Source: H2-BAC3 sp045863035
GTDB taxonomy: Bacteria; Bacteroidota; Ignavibacteria; Ignavibacteriales; Ignavibacteriaceae
Length of the DNA stretch: 64,000 nt
NCBI GenBank assembly: GCA_045863035.1
Contig: BTUV01000004.1
Span: forward strand, 1 to 64,000
Direction: 5' to 3'
Each line of letters starts with the position of its first letter. The first letter of the stretch is position 1. This document shows, one piece after another, positions 25,492 to 33,471 of the stretch. A program made the position numbers and the translations under genes. The notes beneath the pieces are model-generated. The model saw nothing but the letters and a program-made list of their open reading frames with translations, searched no databases and was not told the origin of the DNA.

Positions 25492-26141
25492 ACTGTCATC
25501 TTGTTAAATGTTCTGATAAATTCTTCAAGTGCATTAAGATCAGGCAGATATACCACATTAGTAAATTTCGTGAGCGCTTCCGCCCCACCGTGCAGAAACC
25601 CCTGACCTCCGACCAGGATGGGGAGCCCTTGAAGTTCTTGTTCAAAGGTTACAAGCATTTTTTCGAGAACTGTAAGATTAAAAAAAATGCTGAATGAAAC
25701 CGCTAATAAACCCGGCTGAATGCTCTTAGCAAGTGAAACAACATTAGAGGCAGGAGTGTTAGCTCCAAGGAAGTAAGTATCCCATCCGTTTTTTTCGAGT
25801 ATATCGCGAACCATCTTTATCCCGACCTGATGAAATTCGTTCTCAAGACAGGTGAGAATGGCGGTATTGCCAATTTTGGAAGTACTTCTGATGCTTGTGT
25901 AGAGAGAGCTTAGTATATTCTCTGTTATCGCAGTCGCAAGATGTTCGGTAGCTACACCGATCTGGTTATACTCCCACATTATTCCAATTTTATATAGCGC
26001 AGGTTTAAAAATTGATTCATAAAGTTCTTTGATGCTCATCCCTTCAGCCAGAAGTTCTTCTGAGATTCTGAAGCACTCATCTTTCCGGCCATAAAGCAGG
26101 CACTCAAAAAACTGGTTGTTAAGTTCTTCGTTACGTATCAT
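25488..26141 (-). CDS. Cobalamin-binding sensor protein with CarH-type Wx9EH motif, no DNA-binding domain
   Basis: 217 residues. Residues 1-85 form a helical cap domain (B12-binding-2 type) holding W56 followed nine residues later by E66-H67, the Wx9EH signature of CarH-type adenosylcobalamin photoreceptors. Residues about 92-215 form the Rossmann-like B12-binding domain with E102-F-H104-Q-V-G107, a DxHxxG variant whose His is the expected lower cobalt ligand, plus SVSFS and GGQG motifs. There is no MerR/HTH domain, unlike CarH. Residue 57, next to the Trp, is Glu; in Thermus CarH that position is, to my knowledge, the His that ligates cobalt after illumination. First gene of a three-gene operon ending in a histidine kinase. 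Confidence 0.9.
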   Translation of the reverse strand: MIRNEELNNQFFECLLYGRKDECFRISEELLAEGMSIKELYESIFKPALYKIGIMWEYNQIGVATEHLATAITENILSSLYTSIRSTSKIGNTAILTCLENEFHQVGIKMVRDILEKNGWDTYFLGANTPASNVVSLAKSIQPGLLAVSFSIFFNLTVLEKMLVTFEQELQGLPILVGGQGFLHGGAEALTKFTNVVYLPDLNALEEFIRTFNKMTV

Positions 26142-26567
26142 GGTGTAAATCCGCTTTTAAGTTACTCCTTTTATAAAACGCCTCTCACACAAAAATCTCT
26201 CATGGAATAACCGGCAGCAAAAATGTCTGTTCAGCAACAGCCGTCATGCCGGTTTGGATTTTGCCAATATGTCCGCCGAAACGAACATCTGTATCTCATT
26301 GCAGTTTGATTAAATTTTATGAGGTCAAATATAACTAATTCTTTGAATCAGTAAATCCAAATTCAGGAGATTTTTAGCGTTACAGGCAGCATTACGAGTC
26401 AAAAATCAGACTTTTTGGTCTGTTAAAGTATTTTTCTTACGGATGTGAAAGGGGAACAGCTTACAAATCTTTTTTCTGCGGCGCCTGCATAACAGAAGAA
26501 AGCGACTCATAATGAAAATCCGCAATAAAAAAAAGCCCGGGAAGTGCCGGGCTTTATATTTGATTTG
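26142..26567. promoter_or_regulatory. Intergenic region upstream of the B12-sensor operon
   Basis: 425 bp. It contains an 8-bp perfect inverted repeat (26209-26216/26247-26254) whose 30-nt loop holds a further 4-bp stem (26227-26230/26237-26240); this would lie in the leader of the B12-sensor mRNA. A small hairpin near 26410-26426 (CAGAC/GTCTG) and a terminator for the gene on the other side (26532-26555) are also present. I saw no cobalamin-riboswitch B12 box. No convincing promoter hexamers were assigned. Confidence 0.5.
26532..26555 (-). terminator. Terminator after the small T9SS cargo gene
   Basis: A perfect 9-bp GC-rich stem (26532-26540 with 26547-26555) and 6-nt loop is followed on the minus strand by a run of T residues. 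It lies 12 nt after the stop at 26568. Confidence 0.93.
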
Positions 26568-27107
26568 TTATTTAAGCAGAGTGAGTTTCTTCACCGAAAT
26601 AAACTTACCCGCCTCAAGCCGGTAGATATAAATTCCGGATGAAAGAGCAGAGCCGTTAAACTGGACAGAATAATTTCCCCTTTGCTGATACTCATTGACG
26701 AGTGTCCTTATCTCATTGCCCAGTATGTCGTAAATCTTCAGCTTAACGTTGACGGGGGAGGAGATACTGTAACGTATGGTTGTAACAGGATTAAATGGAT
26801 TAGGGAAATTCTGATACAATACCATTGATTTAGGTACTTCCATATCCTCAAGCGAGCCGGTAAGTATTCCAAGTCCGTTAATGGCGCCAACGACAATGGA
26901 GTTTGAAGAACCGGCACTTACTCCGGCCAGGAATTCACCCATGGCGCCGCGTATCTGATAGCTTGATGATGAGCTCTCCATAAAGAATGTCCGCCAGCCC
27001 GACCACCGGAGATTTATTCCTCCTGTGCTGTCAGACTGTCCGGCTTCAATCAGCCCAATGGACAGAATGAATACAAAAATTATCGAAAATATTTTTCCGG
27101 CGGTCAT
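26568..27107 (-). CDS. Small secreted protein with T9SS C-terminal sorting domain
   Basis: The start is ATG 27107, eight bases after an AGGAG site; a GTG at 27116 would sit on that site. 179 residues: signal peptide (about 1-23, IIFVFILSIGLIEAG), a short mature region of about 75 residues without a recognised domain, and a T9SS type A sorting domain (about 95-179; LYQNFPNPFNPVTTIRYSI, VKLKIYDILGNEIRTLV, GIYIYRLEAG...KKLTLLK). Exported to the cell surface if T9SS is active. It follows the collagen-like gene by translational coupling (stop at 27113-27115), so the two surface proteins are co-expressed. Confidence 0.9.
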   Translation of the reverse strand: MTAGKIFSIIFVFILSIGLIEAGQSDSTGGINLRWSGWRTFFMESSSSSYQIRGAMGEFLAGVSAGSSNSIVVGAINGLGILTGSLEDMEVPKSMVLYQNFPNPFNPVTTIRYSISSPVNVKLKIYDILGNEIRTLVNEYQQRGNYSVQFNGSALSSGIYIYRLEAGKFISVKKLTLLK

Positions 27108-27112
27108 GTTAC

Positions 27113-28827
27113 TCACTCCTCTCGAATTATATAGAATACCTGTTGATCACCAAAGGTGAGTCTGGTACCTGATTCATTAGTGAGCTCAATCCTTTGCCAG
27201 CCGTCCGGTATTGATTTACCACTGAAAAGAACGATAGAACCGACCGGCATGATGCTATTTCCTTCACCGGGAGGATTGTTACCTTGACCTCTTACTGATA
27301 TCCATTCATAATCAATTGGATTAGTGGATTCCTCAGGTGAGGGTTTATTGTAAGCCACGCCCATATAAGCTTTTCCTCTTGGCTGATCAGTCATACCGGT
27401 ACCAAGAGAATCATCAGCGTATTTTACCCAGGTAAATAAACTTGAGCCATTATTTCCTTGCGGACCCTGAGGCCCTTGCGGTCCCTGTGCCCCTTGAGGA
27501 CCTTGTGGCCCTTCTGGTCCAGTGTTACCTTGCGGACCTTGAGCACCGGGAGGTCCTTGTTGACCGTCATTTCCGGGATTGCCTTGTTGTCCTTGCGGAC
27601 CTTGAGCACCGGGAGNNNNNNNNNNNNNNNNNNNNNNNNNNNNNNNNNNNNNNNNNNNNNNNNNNNNNNNNNNNNNNNNNNNNNNNNNNNNNNNNNNNNN
27701 NNNNNNNNNNNNNNNTGACCGTCATTTCCGGGATTGCCTTGTTGTCCTTGCGGACCTTGAGCACCGGGAGGCCCTTGTTGACCGTCATTACCGGGATTGC
27801 CCTGTTGTCCTTGCGGACCTTGAGCACCGGGAGGTCCTTGTTGACCGTCATTTCCGGGATTACCCTGTTGTCCTTGCGGACCTTGAGCACCGGGAGGCCC
27901 TGGCTGACCATCGTTTCCGGGATTGCCTTGTTGTCCTTGCGGACCTTGAGCACCGGGAGGCCCTGGCTGACCGTCATTTCCGGGATTGCCTTGTTGTCCT
28001 TGTGGACCTTGAGCACCGGGAGGCCCTGGCTGACCATCGTTGCCTGAATTACCTTGCGGACCTTGCTGACCGGGAGGTCCCTGCTGTCCGGGAGGCCCTT
28101 GCTGACCATCGTTTCCGGGATTACCCTGCGGACCTTGAGCACCTTGCTGACCGGGAGGTCCCTGCTGTCCGGGAGGCCCTTGCTGACCATCGTTACCGGG
28201 ATTACCCTGCGGACCTTGAGCACCTTGCTGACCGGGAGGTCCCTGCTGTCCGGGAGGCCCTTGCTGACCATCGTTACCGGGATTACCCTGCGGACCTTGC
28301 GGACCAGGATCACCTTGTAAACCGGGAGGTCCGGCGGGACCTGGAGGGCCAATCAAACCGAGTGTATCGCCAGTCCATTGTCCGTTTTCATTGATTACGG
28401 TGGAACCGCCAATCAGGATTGATCGGGGATTGATATCCCTGTTCGCGACATCGTTTGCCTGTAAACTGTTTAGGGAAAAAGGAACCGCACTGATAGATTG
28501 CCTCGGAGAGAGTTCAGGGTCATCGCCTATTTTTATTCCAAGCCAGAGGGGTTGGTCAAAAATAAGATTCAACGGAGTAATGCCGCCCAGAAGAATTGAG
28601 AAGAGTCCATCCTGAATTAAAATATCCTGGGTCTCATTCCAAACGGCGTTCCCCCCCGAAACATCATCGTAGAGGGTAAACGAAATTGAATAATTACCGG
28701 TTGTAACCGGATTGCCATCGGCATCATTAAGAAGCGCCTGGAAGTTCAGCAAACGGTTCTGCCCATGAACACTGCCTGCCAAAAGGAAAAGTACCGCGAT
28801 AAATAGCGGTAACCTGAGTGCCTTCAT
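27113..28827 (-). CDS. Collagen-like (Gly-X-Y repeat) surface protein, interrupted by an assembly gap
   Basis: The start is ATG 28827 after AGGAG, giving signal peptide MKALRLPLFIAVLFLLAGSVHG. An N-terminal beta domain (about 24-150; LNFQALLNDADGNPVTTGNYSISF) precedes a long Gly-X-Y tract rich in Gln, Pro, Asn and Asp (GNPGNDGQQGPPGQQG type). After the 100-N gap the Gly-X-Y frame resumes (PGAQGPQG...) and runs without a stop through GPQGNNGSS into a C-terminal domain. That domain has a tail-collar-like MPVGSIVLFSGKSIPDGWQ motif and ends at 27113. The span is not a multiple of three only because the gap length is nominal. Bacterial collagens form trimeric fibres on the surface; ligand unknown. 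Confidence 0.85.
27440..28330 (-). repeat. Tandem DNA repeats encoding the Gly-X-Y tract
   Basis: Two repeat classes are visible on either side of the gap. One is a 63-bp unit encoding GNPGNDG(Q)(P/Q)GPPGAQGPQGQQ-type 21-residue blocks (27540-28040). The other is an 81-bp unit encoding 27-residue blocks with an extra GPPGQQG (28040-28290). Copies differ by few bases, which suggests recent expansion or conversion and length variation between strains. Confidence 0.85.
27616..27715. other. Assembly gap of 100 Ns
   Basis: A run of exactly 100 N inside the collagen-like repeat tract. This is the usual placeholder for a gap of unknown size, so the repeat was too long or uniform to assemble and the true gene is probably longer or shorter than shown. 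Confidence 0.97.
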
Positions 28828-29032
28828 TTTATTATCTCCTGAAAAACTGCGCCACACGATTAGCGCAAAAATGTTGGGGTAAAAGCTAAGAAAGACGAAA
28901 AGGTGAAAAGAATATACGATTTTCCGATACCCGGTCAAGTTACTTATCTCACAAATTATTTATTTTTTTTTACCGTTTAGAGGTGGTGAAATACGTAAAT
29001 TTCTCAGTCGAAAAGAAAGGAGTTCCGGGTAT

Positions 29033-29650
29033 ATGTTTAAAGCGCTTTTGCCCAAGGAAGAGAAATATTTTGAGGATTTTAAGGAGATTATCTCCTACAC
29101 CCAGCAAGGAGCAAAAATCACTTATGATTTTTTTGCCTCTGAGACCTACGACCCTTCCATCTATCTTAAACTGAAACCCATCCAGAACCGCGGTGAGGAG
29201 ATATCGTCAAAAGTCATAAAGCGGCTTAATAAAACATTTATTACCCCTTTTGACCGGGAAGACATATTTGCTCTGGTTAAGCGGCTGAATGCCATAGGTG
29301 ATAACCTTTTCGGAGCGGCGGTAAGAGTTGATACGTATAACGTTACCGACAAAGTTGAGGGAGCCGCCGAGCTGGCTAACATCGTCCTTTTACAGATCAG
29401 GGAACTTGAGGGAGTGCTGAAAGATCTGGATAACCGCCATGAAAATATTGATGAATGTAAGGCAGTCAGGGATTTGGAAAATGAGGCGGATAATGTTTAC
29501 CGTAGGGAGCTGAAAAAACTTTTCCAGACAGAAACTGACCCACTTACTATTTTCAAGAAAAAAGAGATATTGGATATACTCGAAAACGCGTCTGATAAAT
29601 GTCAGTCAGCTGCCAATGTAATTACGCAGATACTGATTAAAAACTCATAA
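29033..29650 (+). CDS. DUF47/PhoU-like accessory protein of the phosphate transporter
   Basis: 205 residues, helical, cytoplasmic, with the DUF47 (Pit accessory, PhoU-like) pattern: KEEKYFEDFKEI near the start, ADNVYRRELKKLF and the C-terminal LENASDKCQSAANVITQILIKNS. Family members sit next to Pit transporters and are thought to regulate them. A ribosome site AAAGGAG lies 11 bases before the ATG. The Pit gene begins 31 bp downstream, so the two form an operon. Confidence 0.92.
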   Translation: MFKALLPKEEKYFEDFKEIISYTQQGAKITYDFFASETYDPSIYLKLKPIQNRGEEISSKVIKRLNKTFITPFDREDIFALVKRLNAIGDNLFGAAVRVDTYNVTDKVEGAAELANIVLLQIRELEGVLKDLDNRHENIDECKAVRDLENEADNVYRRELKKLFQTETDPLTIFKKKEILDILENASDKCQSAANVITQILIKNS

Positions 29651-29681
29651 GAAATAACATCAGGTTACGGCGGTAAACAGT

Positions 29682-30665
29682 TTGGAAATACATTACACCC
29701 TTTATTTTGTTATTTTCCTCGCGCTTGCGTTCGATTTCATTAATGGATTTCATGATGCCGCGAATTCAATAGCGACAGTTGTATCAACCAAAGTATTATC
29801 TCCACGCTTTGCAGTCGGCTGGGCTGCATTTTTTAATTTTATCGCGTTTGTTGCATTCGGACTTCATGTAGCCACCACGATTGGTAAAGGTTTGATTCTG
29901 CAGGATGTTGTTGATCTTCATGTTGTTACTGCCGGTCTGTTAGCAGCAATAATCTGGAATCTTCTTACCTGGTGGCTGGGTATTCCTTCAAGCTCGTCAC
30001 ATACCCTGGTAGGTGGTTTGGCAGGAGCAGCAATAGCCAAAGCAGGATTTGCAGCGGTATATATGAGTTCTATAATGACCATAACACTGTTTATTTTCCT
30101 TGCGCCTGTTATTGGTATTATCGCATCGATGTTGCTGAGCATAGCAACATTGCATATCTGTAAAAAAGCAGCGCCATTTAAGGTTGATAAATATTTCAGA
30201 CGGCTGCAGTTACTTTCATCAGCCGCGTATAGTCTTGGGCATGGCGCAAATGACGCGCAAAAGATGATGGGAGTGATATTTTTAGCGCTGGTTTCGGCCG
30301 GAAATCTTCAACAGACCGATGAAATTCCGCTTTGGGTTGTTCTCTCATGTCATGGGGCGATTGCACTCGGAACAATGTCGGGAGGTTGGAGGATTGTAAA
30401 AACGATGGGACAAAAAATCACCAAACTAAGACCATTCGAAGGATTTAGCGCAGAAACAGCCGGAGCAATAACACTTTTCGGAACAGCACTCGCGGGAATA
30501 CCTGTAAGCACAACTCACACTATTACCGGATGTATCATTGGTTCAGGTGCAATTAAACGCCTCTCTGCCGTCAGGTGGAAAGTAACACTCAATCTGCTCT
30601 GGGCGTGGATTCTCACGATACCGGTTTCGGCATTGCTGGGAGCGATAATATTTAAGCTGATATAG
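29682..30665 (+). CDS. Pit-family inorganic phosphate transporter
   Basis: 327 residues starting at a TTG. About ten membrane helices and both Pit signatures are present: GFHDAANSIATVVSTKVLSP in the first helix pair and GHGANDAQKMMGVI, followed by PVSTTHTITGCIIG, in the second half. Pit proteins carry metal-phosphate with protons. The preceding DUF47 gene, co-transcribed, is its expected regulator. No terminator was found directly after it; instead there are short tandem repeats and then the terminator of the opposite-strand tRNA. Confidence 0.95.
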   Translation: MEIHYTLYFVIFLALAFDFINGFHDAANSIATVVSTKVLSPRFAVGWAAFFNFIAFVAFGLHVATTIGKGLILQDVVDLHVVTAGLLAAIIWNLLTWWLGIPSSSSHTLVGGLAGAAIAKAGFAAVYMSSIMTITLFIFLAPVIGIIASMLLSIATLHICKKAAPFKVDKYFRRLQLLSSAAYSLGHGANDAQKMMGVIFLALVSAGNLQQTDEIPLWVVLSCHGAIALGTMSGGWRIVKTMGQKITKLRPFEGFSAETAGAITLFGTALAGIPVSTTHTITGCIIGSGAIKRLSAVRWKVTLNLLWAWILTIPVSALLGAIIFKLI

Positions 30666-30673
30666 ATTTGGAA

Positions 30674-30694
30674 ATTGTGAATTGTGAATTGTGA
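30674..30694. repeat. Three tandem copies of a 7-bp unit (ATTGTGA)
   Basis: Perfect triplicate heptamer beginning 9 bp after the Pit stop codon. Part of a low-complexity spacer; no function evident. Confidence 0.9.
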
Positions 30695-30733
30695 ATTTGG
30701 AACGGCCAATTTCTCAATCAGACTGTCGTTGCA

Positions 30734-30796
30734 GTCCTTAAAGTCCGCAAAGTTCTTAAAGTCCTTAATGTCCTTAAAGTCCTTAAAGTCCTTAAC
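30734..30796. repeat. Minisatellite: seven copies of a 9-bp unit (GTCCTTAAA)
   Basis: Seven consecutive 9-bp units with at most two changes from GTCCTTAAA. There are no spacers, so it is not a CRISPR. It lies between the Pit gene and the tRNA terminator, and would change length by slippage. Confidence 0.93.
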
Positions 30797-30820
30797 AAAG
30801 CAAATATATTTTAAAATAAA

Positions 30821-30851
30821 AAACCCCTAACTTATTGTAAATTAGGGGTTT
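30821..30851 (-). terminator. Terminator of the tRNA-Met gene
   Basis: A perfect 10-bp stem (30821-30830 with 30842-30851) and 11-nt loop is followed by TTTATTTTAAAA on the minus strand, just after the tRNA. Confidence 0.85.
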
Positions 30852-30856
30852 ATGAG

Positions 30857-30930
30857 TGGGCTCAGAAGGACTTGAACCTACGACCCGCTGATTATGAGTC
30901 AGCTGCTCTAACCAACTGAGCTATGAGCCC
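30857..30930 (-). tRNA. tRNA with CAU anticodon (elongator Met, possibly Ile2)
   Basis: A complete cloverleaf on the minus strand: acceptor stem GGGCTCA/TGAGCCC with discriminator A, D arm AGCTCAGTTGGTTAGAGC, anticodon stem GCTGA/TCAGC around the loop CTCATAA (anticodon CAT), and T loop TTCAAGT. One T-T mismatch is present in the T stem. CCA is not encoded. The anticodon CAU is shared by elongator tRNA-Met and lysidine-modified tRNA-Ile2. It is not the initiator, because the acceptor begins with a G-C pair and the anticodon stem lacks the three G-C pairs. Confidence 0.93.
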
Positions 30931-30974
30931 GGGTCTGAAAAATTTCAGAGCTACAAATATAAGAAAAAGGGGGA

Positions 30975-31421
30975 TTATTTGAAATTCTTGGCCACGAAAT
31001 CGCGGTAATTATTTCCTTTTTTTGCCTCATCATATCCCTCTTCATTGGAAATTGATTCGGAACTATGAAATGCCCGCATGGGTGGTCTTGCCATCTGCGC
31101 CTGCTCCTCGTATGCGTACGGCTGATGCTGCTCGTAATAGTACCCTTGCGGAGGAGGCGGTGCCGGATCATACATCACAGGGGGCTGGGGAGGAGGCAGC
31201 GGCTGCTGATAAAATGGTATCTGCATCGGCGCCTGGGTAACCATAGGCATCTGGGTTAAATGTGTCTGAAGGGTTTGCCTGTTGTTGGTTTCGTTCTGTT
31301 TTTTTCTCCGGAGCCGAAAAAAGCCGGTTATTTTCTCAGTGAGATGCCATGACAATACGGCTATTCCCATCACAAGGAACACAAAGAGCAGCAACTGGTT
31401 AATTCCGTTAAGCAATGTCAT
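30975..31421 (-). CDS. Small membrane protein with proline-rich cytoplasmic tail
   Basis: 148 residues. One N-terminal hydrophobic segment (about 8-27) is followed by a basic stretch (RLRRKKQNE), then a low-complexity tail rich in Pro, Gln, Met and Tyr (PLPPPQPPVMYDPAPPPPQ). It ends with a conserved-looking acidic/basic tail DEAKKGNNYRDFVAKNFK. I do not recognise a family. The basic residues after the helix predict a cytoplasmic tail. It is the gene next to the tRNA, on the same strand. Function unknown. Confidence 0.6.
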   Translation of the reverse strand: MTLLNGINQLLLFVFLVMGIAVLSWHLTEKITGFFRLRRKKQNETNNRQTLQTHLTQMPMVTQAPMQIPFYQQPLPPPQPPVMYDPAPPPPQGYYYEQHQPYAYEEQAQMARPPMRAFHSSESISNEEGYDEAKKGNNYRDFVAKNFK

Positions 31422-31526
31422 GTAGTATCCGATTAGTATAAACTAAATATAAGTAATAACTATATAATTTGTTATGACCAAAGTTGAACGGTCTTTTGAG
31501 AGGATCAGACCCCGTGGGCTATATGG

Positions 31527-32642
31527 CTATTTAAGGTAAATGAGTTTCCGGACGTACCGCTCTCCCTTGCCTTTCAGGGAAAGAAAATAGACCCCGCTGA
31601 TGGCAGCAAAATTTGCCATATCAATTGAAATTCTTTCGGCGGTTCCCGCCGGGATATTTTTGGTAAAGGAGTGGAGCAGTTCTCCACCCTGAGAGTGAAC
31701 CGCGATGGTGACGTTATCAGATACCGGTGTTTCCACAAAAAATGATGCAGTGCCGTTAAAAGGATTGGGGAATATTTCTGACATCCTGAACGTGCCGGGC
31801 TGAAAATTAAATCCGGTTGAAGAAGTTGTTGTACCATTCTTCCAGGCGGTATATATTAATGAACTGAGCCGGTTTGACGCATTTTCAAAAAGTCTCCGGG
31901 TGAACCCGGCCGAATATTCCCACAGTTTTTGATAATACTGATCGCCGGAGGTACTGCCGGAAATTGCTTTTGCCTGGGCGTCTGCATAAAGAACTGAATC
32001 AACATACCTGTAATTCTCATAGATAAAACTGAACGTATATTCCTGTACATCACTGATATATACGGAGGCAGACCCTGTATATATGATTGAAGAACTGTAA
32101 CGGTTGATCATAGTTGACTCATACCGGGAATGCACACCTGTCTGCCCGGTTAACTGGCCATTATAATTTTTTGTCAGATGCAGAGGCATGTGTCCGTCAC
32201 CGACATAATGACCCAGATCTGAGGCAAGAAGCATCGCGCGCTGCAGATCATTCCGCCGGAAAGCCGCAGTAAGTGAATCCATTGTTATCATGATTGTCCA
32301 GGGGAGAGTGCCCTGATCAATCACAAAATTCTGACCGTATATTGCCACAACCGAATCGTATGTGTGCGGAATTCTTCCTGTAGTTACAAAAACCGGATAA
32401 TTGTCAATGTCTATATAATGTTTTGGACTTTCATCAGGGTCACTTCCTTTACGGTAATCAGCATCAGAAGCATGAGCCGCAAGAGAATCCGCCCAGCCGG
32501 TCAGATAGTTCATCGAAGCGGGGAATCCGTCCGCTGATTTTTTATTAATTATGCGGTGTCCTGTACTGCCCCAACCCATAAAAAATATCATCAGGATGAA
32601 ATATGCGGGGATGAGTTTATAACGTAATAACAGCTTTTTCAC
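31527..32642 (-). CDS. Secreted S1/P1-type nuclease (zinc-dependent) with T9SS sorting domain
   Basis: 371 residues. After a signal peptide (about 1-22) the mature chain starts at a Trp (MGWGSTGHRII), which in the S1/P1 nuclease and phospholipase C fold is the first zinc ligand through its amino group. Other ligands appear as SPKHYIDIDNY, ASDLGHYVGDGHMPLH and GVHSRYES. The C-terminal ~80 residues are a T9SS domain (SEIFPNPFNGTASF ... GVYFLSLKG ... RKLIYLK). It probably degrades extracellular single-stranded DNA or RNA for phosphate and nucleosides. Same strand as two more exported hydrolases upstream. Confidence 0.9.
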   Translation of the reverse strand: MKKLLLRYKLIPAYFILMIFFMGWGSTGHRIINKKSADGFPASMNYLTGWADSLAAHASDADYRKGSDPDESPKHYIDIDNYPVFVTTGRIPHTYDSVVAIYGQNFVIDQGTLPWTIMITMDSLTAAFRRNDLQRAMLLASDLGHYVGDGHMPLHLTKNYNGQLTGQTGVHSRYESTMINRYSSSIIYTGSASVYISDVQEYTFSFIYENYRYVDSVLYADAQAKAISGSTSGDQYYQKLWEYSAGFTRRLFENASNRLSSLIYTAWKNGTTTSSTGFNFQPGTFRMSEIFPNPFNGTASFFVETPVSDNVTIAVHSQGGELLHSFTKNIPAGTAERISIDMANFAAISGVYFLSLKGKGERYVRKLIYLK

Positions 32643-32660
32643 AAATATATCTTTCGTAAT

Positions 32661-33467
32661 TTATTTCTTAACTTCACCGGAGGATGTAAACTGACGGCTG
32701 AAGAATAGAAAGTGATAATGGATGCTTTCCTGCCAGTATTTGCGCGTGTGCGCTCCTGGTCTGGTGATGAAATGAATATCAATTTTTTTCTCTTTTGCAG
32801 AGTGGTAAAACTCCTGATTCACTGTATATGCAAAGTCTTCTGTACCACAATCAATTAATATTTTGTTTGTGATTGCCGGTGCATTGCTGAGGATTCCCGC
32901 GGGTGAATAAGCGAAATATCGTTCTTTGAATTCCTCAAAGTGACCGAGAATTTTTTCGAGACCCCATTTGCCGGGGAAGGGAAGGAGATTAAGCACTCCA
33001 CTGGTACTTGCAGCCGATTTAATCCTCTCCGGATAATTTAACATAAGTGAGAGCGCGCCATATCCCCCCATGCTGAGTCCTGACACGAAAATATTTTTCT
33101 CATCAATCGGAAAAGAATGAATCAGCAGTGTCAGCAGTTCATTCATAAAATAGTCCTGATACTGTATTTCCTTCTTTACCGGACTGTTTATATACCACGA
33201 GTCAAAGAAGCCGGAGGGTGTAACTATAAAACAGAGATACTTATCAGCAAGTGTTTGCAGGTCAGTGATACTGTTCCATTGACTGAAATCACCTGACCAT
33301 CCATGCAGCAAAAAAACGGCGGGGAGTTTTTCTTCTGTAAACTCTTTATCTGGTATAGTAATGAGGATGGTGTCAGCGTAAGGTATATTTGCTGAGGTCA
33401 TAATCAGAGTCTGCTGCTTTCCGAAGGTACAGCAAAACAGGAGCAAAACAGAGAAAATAGTTTTCAT
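32661..33467 (-). CDS. Secreted esterase of the FrmB/antigen 85 alpha/beta-hydrolase type
   Basis: 268 residues with a short N-terminal hydrophobic segment (MKTIFSVLLLFCCTFG), so probably exported. The alpha/beta-hydrolase core shows the oxyanion region VFLLHGWSGDFSQW, the nucleophile elbow GLSMGGYGALS, an acidic residue in LIDCGTEDF and the final His in RPGAHTRKYW. This is the tributyrin/feruloyl-esterase-like subgroup. It starts 5 bp after the stop of the glucosidase lipoprotein gene, so the two are co-transcribed and may act on the same acylated polysaccharide; that link is inference. Confidence 0.88.
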   Translation of the reverse strand: MKTIFSVLLLFCCTFGKQQTLIMTSANIPYADTILITIPDKEFTEEKLPAVFLLHGWSGDFSQWNSITDLQTLADKYLCFIVTPSGFFDSWYINSPVKKEIQYQDYFMNELLTLLIHSFPIDEKNIFVSGLSMGGYGALSLMLNYPERIKSAASTSGVLNLLPFPGKWGLEKILGHFEEFKERYFAYSPAGILSNAPAITNKILIDCGTEDFAYTVNQEFYHSAKEKKIDIHFITRPGAHTRKYWQESIHYHFLFFSRQFTSSGEVKK

Positions 33468-33471
33468 AAAC

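Noticed and set aside
26142..26400. Cobalamin riboswitch upstream of the B12-sensor operon
   Set aside because: I found no B12-box-like sequence (GCCACTG on the mRNA strand) and only one short hairpin; not supportable without a covariance search.
27113..27394. Separate 93-residue gene downstream of the collagen-like frame
   Set aside because: Its frame continues upstream without a stop into the Gly-X-Y tract, so it is the C-terminal domain of the same protein.
27442..28394. Long open frames on both strands across the collagen-like tract (Leu/Arg- or Val/Lys-rich)
   Set aside because: They are other-frame readings of the Gly-X-Y repeats and contain the N gap; no start context or homology-like sequence.
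30734..30796. CRISPR array
   Set aside because: The 9-bp units are contiguous with no spacers and no cas genes are in the window; it is a minisatellite.
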